A stretch of 64,000 bases of DNA from contig NZ_JAGDEL010000002.1 in assembly GCF_017497975.1 (NCBI RefSeq), positions 401,157 to 465,156 on the forward strand, given 5' to 3'. Numbering within the stretch: position 1 is the first letter of the stretch; every line of letters starts with the position of its first letter. The position numbers were made by a program, and so were the translations under genes. Shown here piece after piece: positions 62,558 through 64,000 of this stretch. The notes below the pieces were generated by a model. It saw only the letters and a list, made by a program, of their open reading frames with translations, was not told the DNA's origin and did not search any database. Origin of the DNA: Metabacillus bambusae (GTDB taxonomy: Bacteria > Bacillota > Bacilli > Bacillales > Bacillaceae).

Positions 62558-62933
62558 ATGCATCCACCTCACCTTCCTTAATCATGTTAATTGCCTCTTC
62601 AGGAGTTATTTCACCTGATTCTAGCATTGAGATTACCTTTTTCTTATCGATCTTACTTTTGGGTTGTGCAGCATATCCAAGCGCTTCAATAATTTCATTT
62701 AGTTTTCCACGGACTGTAGGGTAAGATATGGATAACTCCTTTTCTACTTCTTTAATATTTCCCCTACATTTTAAAAAAACTTCGATAAATTGAAGTTGCT
62801 CCTGTTCAAGAGAAAAAAATCTAGACATCTCAAATTCATTTTCAATAGTTGTTTGGCAATGTGAACAATGCAATTTTGTAACTTTCAACTTCTTGGTGCA
62901 TACTGGACAATCTGTTATCAGTGGATAAGCCAT
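62538..62933 (-). CDS. DUF2089 family protein, probable DNA-binding regulator
   Basis: Protein of 131 residues. An N-terminal zinc-ribbon (CPVCTKKLKV, HCSHC, residues 9-28) is followed by a helix-turn-helix-like region (CRGNIKEVEKELSISYPTVR, then GKLNEIIEALGY, about 55-88) and a SHOCT-like helical tail (SMLESGEITPEEAINMIKEG). This is the DUF2089 layout. The start ATG is behind AAAGGGG. First gene of a three-gene overlapping operon; it probably regulates the cassette itself. No target is known. Confidence 0.85.
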   Translation of the reverse strand: MAYPLITDCPVCTKKLKVTKLHCSHCQTTIENEFEMSRFFSLEQEQLQFIEVFLKCRGNIKEVEKELSISYPTVRGKLNEIIEALGYAAQPKSKIDKKKVISMLESGEITPEEAINMIKEGEVDAYERGNS

Positions 62934-63137
62934 GATTCTCCCCTTTCACGTTTATAACTTTATTTTAATATGAGAATTAAATAATTCAAGTTTATTTTTA
63001 AATATTTTAATTTTTTTGTATAAATTAATTAAATTTTATAATTCAATTATAACATTTGAATATTATCATCCATTCACATTTTGTAGGTTAATAACAAGAA
63101 AAGTCTTTAATTTAACTACATAAAGTAGCTTTTTCTA

Positions 63138-63309
63138 AGAACAAAAGCGCAAGCTCCTTGATCAGCCTCGGGCAAATAAGATGATTTAGAATAGAAGGCG
63201 TTCTTCGCCTTCTATTCTAAATTAGCTTATGACCTCGAGGGGCTAGGCGCTGGAGCTGGATGTCGTGCGCTTATCCACAGTTCAAGAATTTTATAATTTC
63301 CTAAACAAT
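63138..63309 (+). repeat. Dispersed repeat family A, copy 4
   Basis: Nearly the same as the copy at 14400: AGAACAAAAGCGCAAGC, GATGATTTAGAATAGAAGGC, a hairpin around GCGTTCTTCGCC, GGCGCTGGAGCTGGATGTCG and TTCAAGAATTTTATAATTTC. Confidence 0.8.
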
Positions 63310-63315
63310 AAAAAA

Positions 63316-63336
63316 AGCCAACCTAAATGGTTGACT
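63316..63336 (-). terminator. Terminator of the tRNA cluster
   Basis: Minus strand AGTCAACC and GGTTGGCT stem (5-base loop) followed by TTTTTTATTG, just after tRNA-Arg. Confidence 0.8.
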
Positions 63337-63357
63337 AGTTTTTGCTTTTTTTAATTA

Positions 63358-63431
63358 CGCGCCTTAGAGGATTCGAACCTCTGACCGACAGCTTAGAAGG
63401 CTGTTGCTCTATCCTGCTGAGCTAAAGGCGC
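63358..63431 (-). tRNA. tRNA-Arg (anticodon TCT)
   Basis: Cloverleaf on the minus strand with acceptor GCGCCTT/AAGGCGC, D-arm AGCTCAGCAGGATAGAGC, anticodon loop CTTCTAA and T-arm AGAGGTTCGAATCCTCT. No CCA is encoded (TAA follows the discriminator), unlike the next four tRNAs. Confidence 0.95.
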
Positions 63432-63517
63432 ACTATATTTACAGTAGAAGTAAACTTCACGATTCACACCCTAAGAGAGGCGTTTTTTTAGCCATTTGAG
63501 GATTTCTCCAATTAAAA

Positions 63518-63592
63518 TGGCTCCGCAGGTAGGACTCGAACCTACGACCGATCGGTTAACAGCCGATAGCTCTACCACTGAGCTACTGCGGA
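63518..63592 (-). tRNA. tRNA-Asn (anticodon GTT)
   Basis: Acceptor TCCGCAG/CTGCGGA, anticodon loop CTGTTAA, T-loop GTTCGAGTC; CCA encoded at 63518-63520. Confidence 0.96.
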
Positions 63593-63606
63593 ATAAAAAT
63601 ATGAAA

Positions 63607-63683
<77 letters not shown>

Positions 63684-63694
63684 ATTTTAAAAAT

Positions 63695-63768
63695 TGGAGC
63701 GGGTGAAGGGAATCGAACCCTCATCATCAGCTTGGAAGGCTGAGGTTTTACCACTAAACTACACCCGC
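63695..63768 (-). tRNA. tRNA-Gly (anticodon TCC)
   Basis: Acceptor GCGGGTG/CACCCGC, anticodon loop CTTCCAA, T-loop GTTCGATTC; CCA encoded at 63695-63697. Confidence 0.96.
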
Positions 63769-63775
63769 GAATTAA

Positions 63776-63852
63776 TGGGGCGACTGATGGGAATCGAACC
63801 CACGAATGTCGGAACCACAATCCGATGCGTTAACCACTTCGCCACAATCGCC
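63776..63852 (-). tRNA. tRNA-His (anticodon GTG)
   Basis: Eight-pair acceptor GGCGATTG/CAGTCGCC, with the extra G at -1 pairing C73 as is special to tRNA-His; anticodon loop TTGTGGT; CCA encoded at 63776-63778. Confidence 0.96.
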
Positions 63853-63878
63853 ATAAGAGTTAAAATTAATCTAAAAAA

Positions 63879-63954
63879 TGGTGGCTCGGGACGGAATCGA
63901 ACCGCCGACACATGGATTTTCAGTCCATTGCTCTACCAACTGAGCTACCGAGCC
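63879..63954 (-). tRNA. tRNA-Phe (anticodon GAA)
   Basis: Acceptor GGCTCGG/CCGAGCC, anticodon loop CTGAAAA, T-loop GTTCGATTC; CCA encoded at 63879-63881. The cluster probably continues beyond the window edge. Confidence 0.96.
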
Positions 63955-64000
63955 ATTTAGTTTTCGGCTTCCGTTAAGCTTCAAATCTCTTCGTCAACTC

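Larger units (their letters stand above)
62934..63357. other. Gap between DUF2089 cassette and tRNA cluster
   Basis: Very AT-rich for the first 200 bases, with a possible DUF2089 promoter on the minus strand (TTGAAT, 16 bases, TAAAAT, near 62960-62990). Then the family A repeat and the tRNA cluster terminator. No gene is seen. Confidence 0.5.

Noticed and set aside
63694..63960. Rightward 88-codon open frame
   Set aside because: It runs antisense through the tRNA-Gly, tRNA-His and tRNA-Phe genes.

Overview
The window is low-GC Gram-positive DNA from a chromosome that looks like Bacillaceae (Bacillus sensu lato). The evidence is strong AAGGAGG-type ribosome sites, many TTG/GTG starts, Bacillus-type genes (swrC-like RND pump, cwlO-like hydrolase, glpP/glpD antitermination, a Zur-type zagA/L33 pair, a Spo0A-type kinase H-box) and a tRNA cluster in Bacillus style. 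I cannot name a species from sequence alone. The window carries no phage genes, transposases or CRISPR arrays. It does contain several families of non-coding dispersed repeats.

Layout. 1-3.7 kb: two divergent chemoreceptor genes; the rightward one has a SigD-type promoter and is cotranscribed with an orphan xylose/ribose-type binding lipoprotein. 3.9-12.9 kb: an RND efflux pump, GNAT and PfpI/DJ-1 genes, a DeoR-like (SorC) regulator, transketolase, and a gene that is clearly derived from phosphofructokinase but has lost its catalytic motifs. 13.1-14.2 kb: a soluble histidine kinase. 14.6-21.2 kb: a cobalamin-riboswitch operon encoding a wall-anchored transcobalamin/intrinsic-factor-like protein, a DUF4430 lipoprotein and a complete ECF transporter (T, fused A-A', S). 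21.3-22.9 kb: a zinc-starvation pair (ZagA-type COG0523 GTPase and zinc-independent L33) with two Zur-like boxes. 23-28.9 kb: CwlO-like hydrolase, a ClpP2-type protease with an ECF-like sigma factor, a CPA1 antiporter with a changed core residue, and a NERD protein. 29.1-29.8 kb: an array of five 124-bp tandem repeats made of 21-bp sub-repeats.

29.8-45.2 kb is a beta-mannan/manno-oligosaccharide utilisation island: GH1, GH113 and aldo-keto reductase relics, an SGNH esterase, two LacI regulators, GH2 beta-mannosidase, GH113 mannanase, an ABC importer, a DUF624 protein, GH130 mannosyl-glucose phosphorylase and an AGE-family cellobiose 2-epimerase. The enzymes lack signal peptides, so oligosaccharides are probably imported whole by the ABC system (with an ATPase encoded elsewhere) and split inside the cell by epimerisation and phosphorolysis or by mannosidase. 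A cre-like site and repeated TTACCG-type motifs suggest CcpA and LacI control.

45.5-64 kb: AlkC-like DNA glycosylase, an SRPBCC-ArsR pair with a duplicated operator, a lysophospholipase-like hydrolase, glpP-glpD with an antitermination leader, a cysteine-less HesB-like protein, a luciferase-like oxidoreductase, a PAS-GGDEF-EAL protein, an ABC-2 exporter plus TetR gene with a mirrored operator pair, aldehyde dehydrogenase, a truncated TetR relic, a 14-TM drug transporter, a DUF2089 cassette, and a leftward tRNA cluster (Phe, His, Gly, Ile, Asn, Arg).

The strongest candidate for an under-described system is the B12-riboswitch operon at 14.6-21.2 kb. The pseudo-phosphofructokinase upstream of transketolase is the second.
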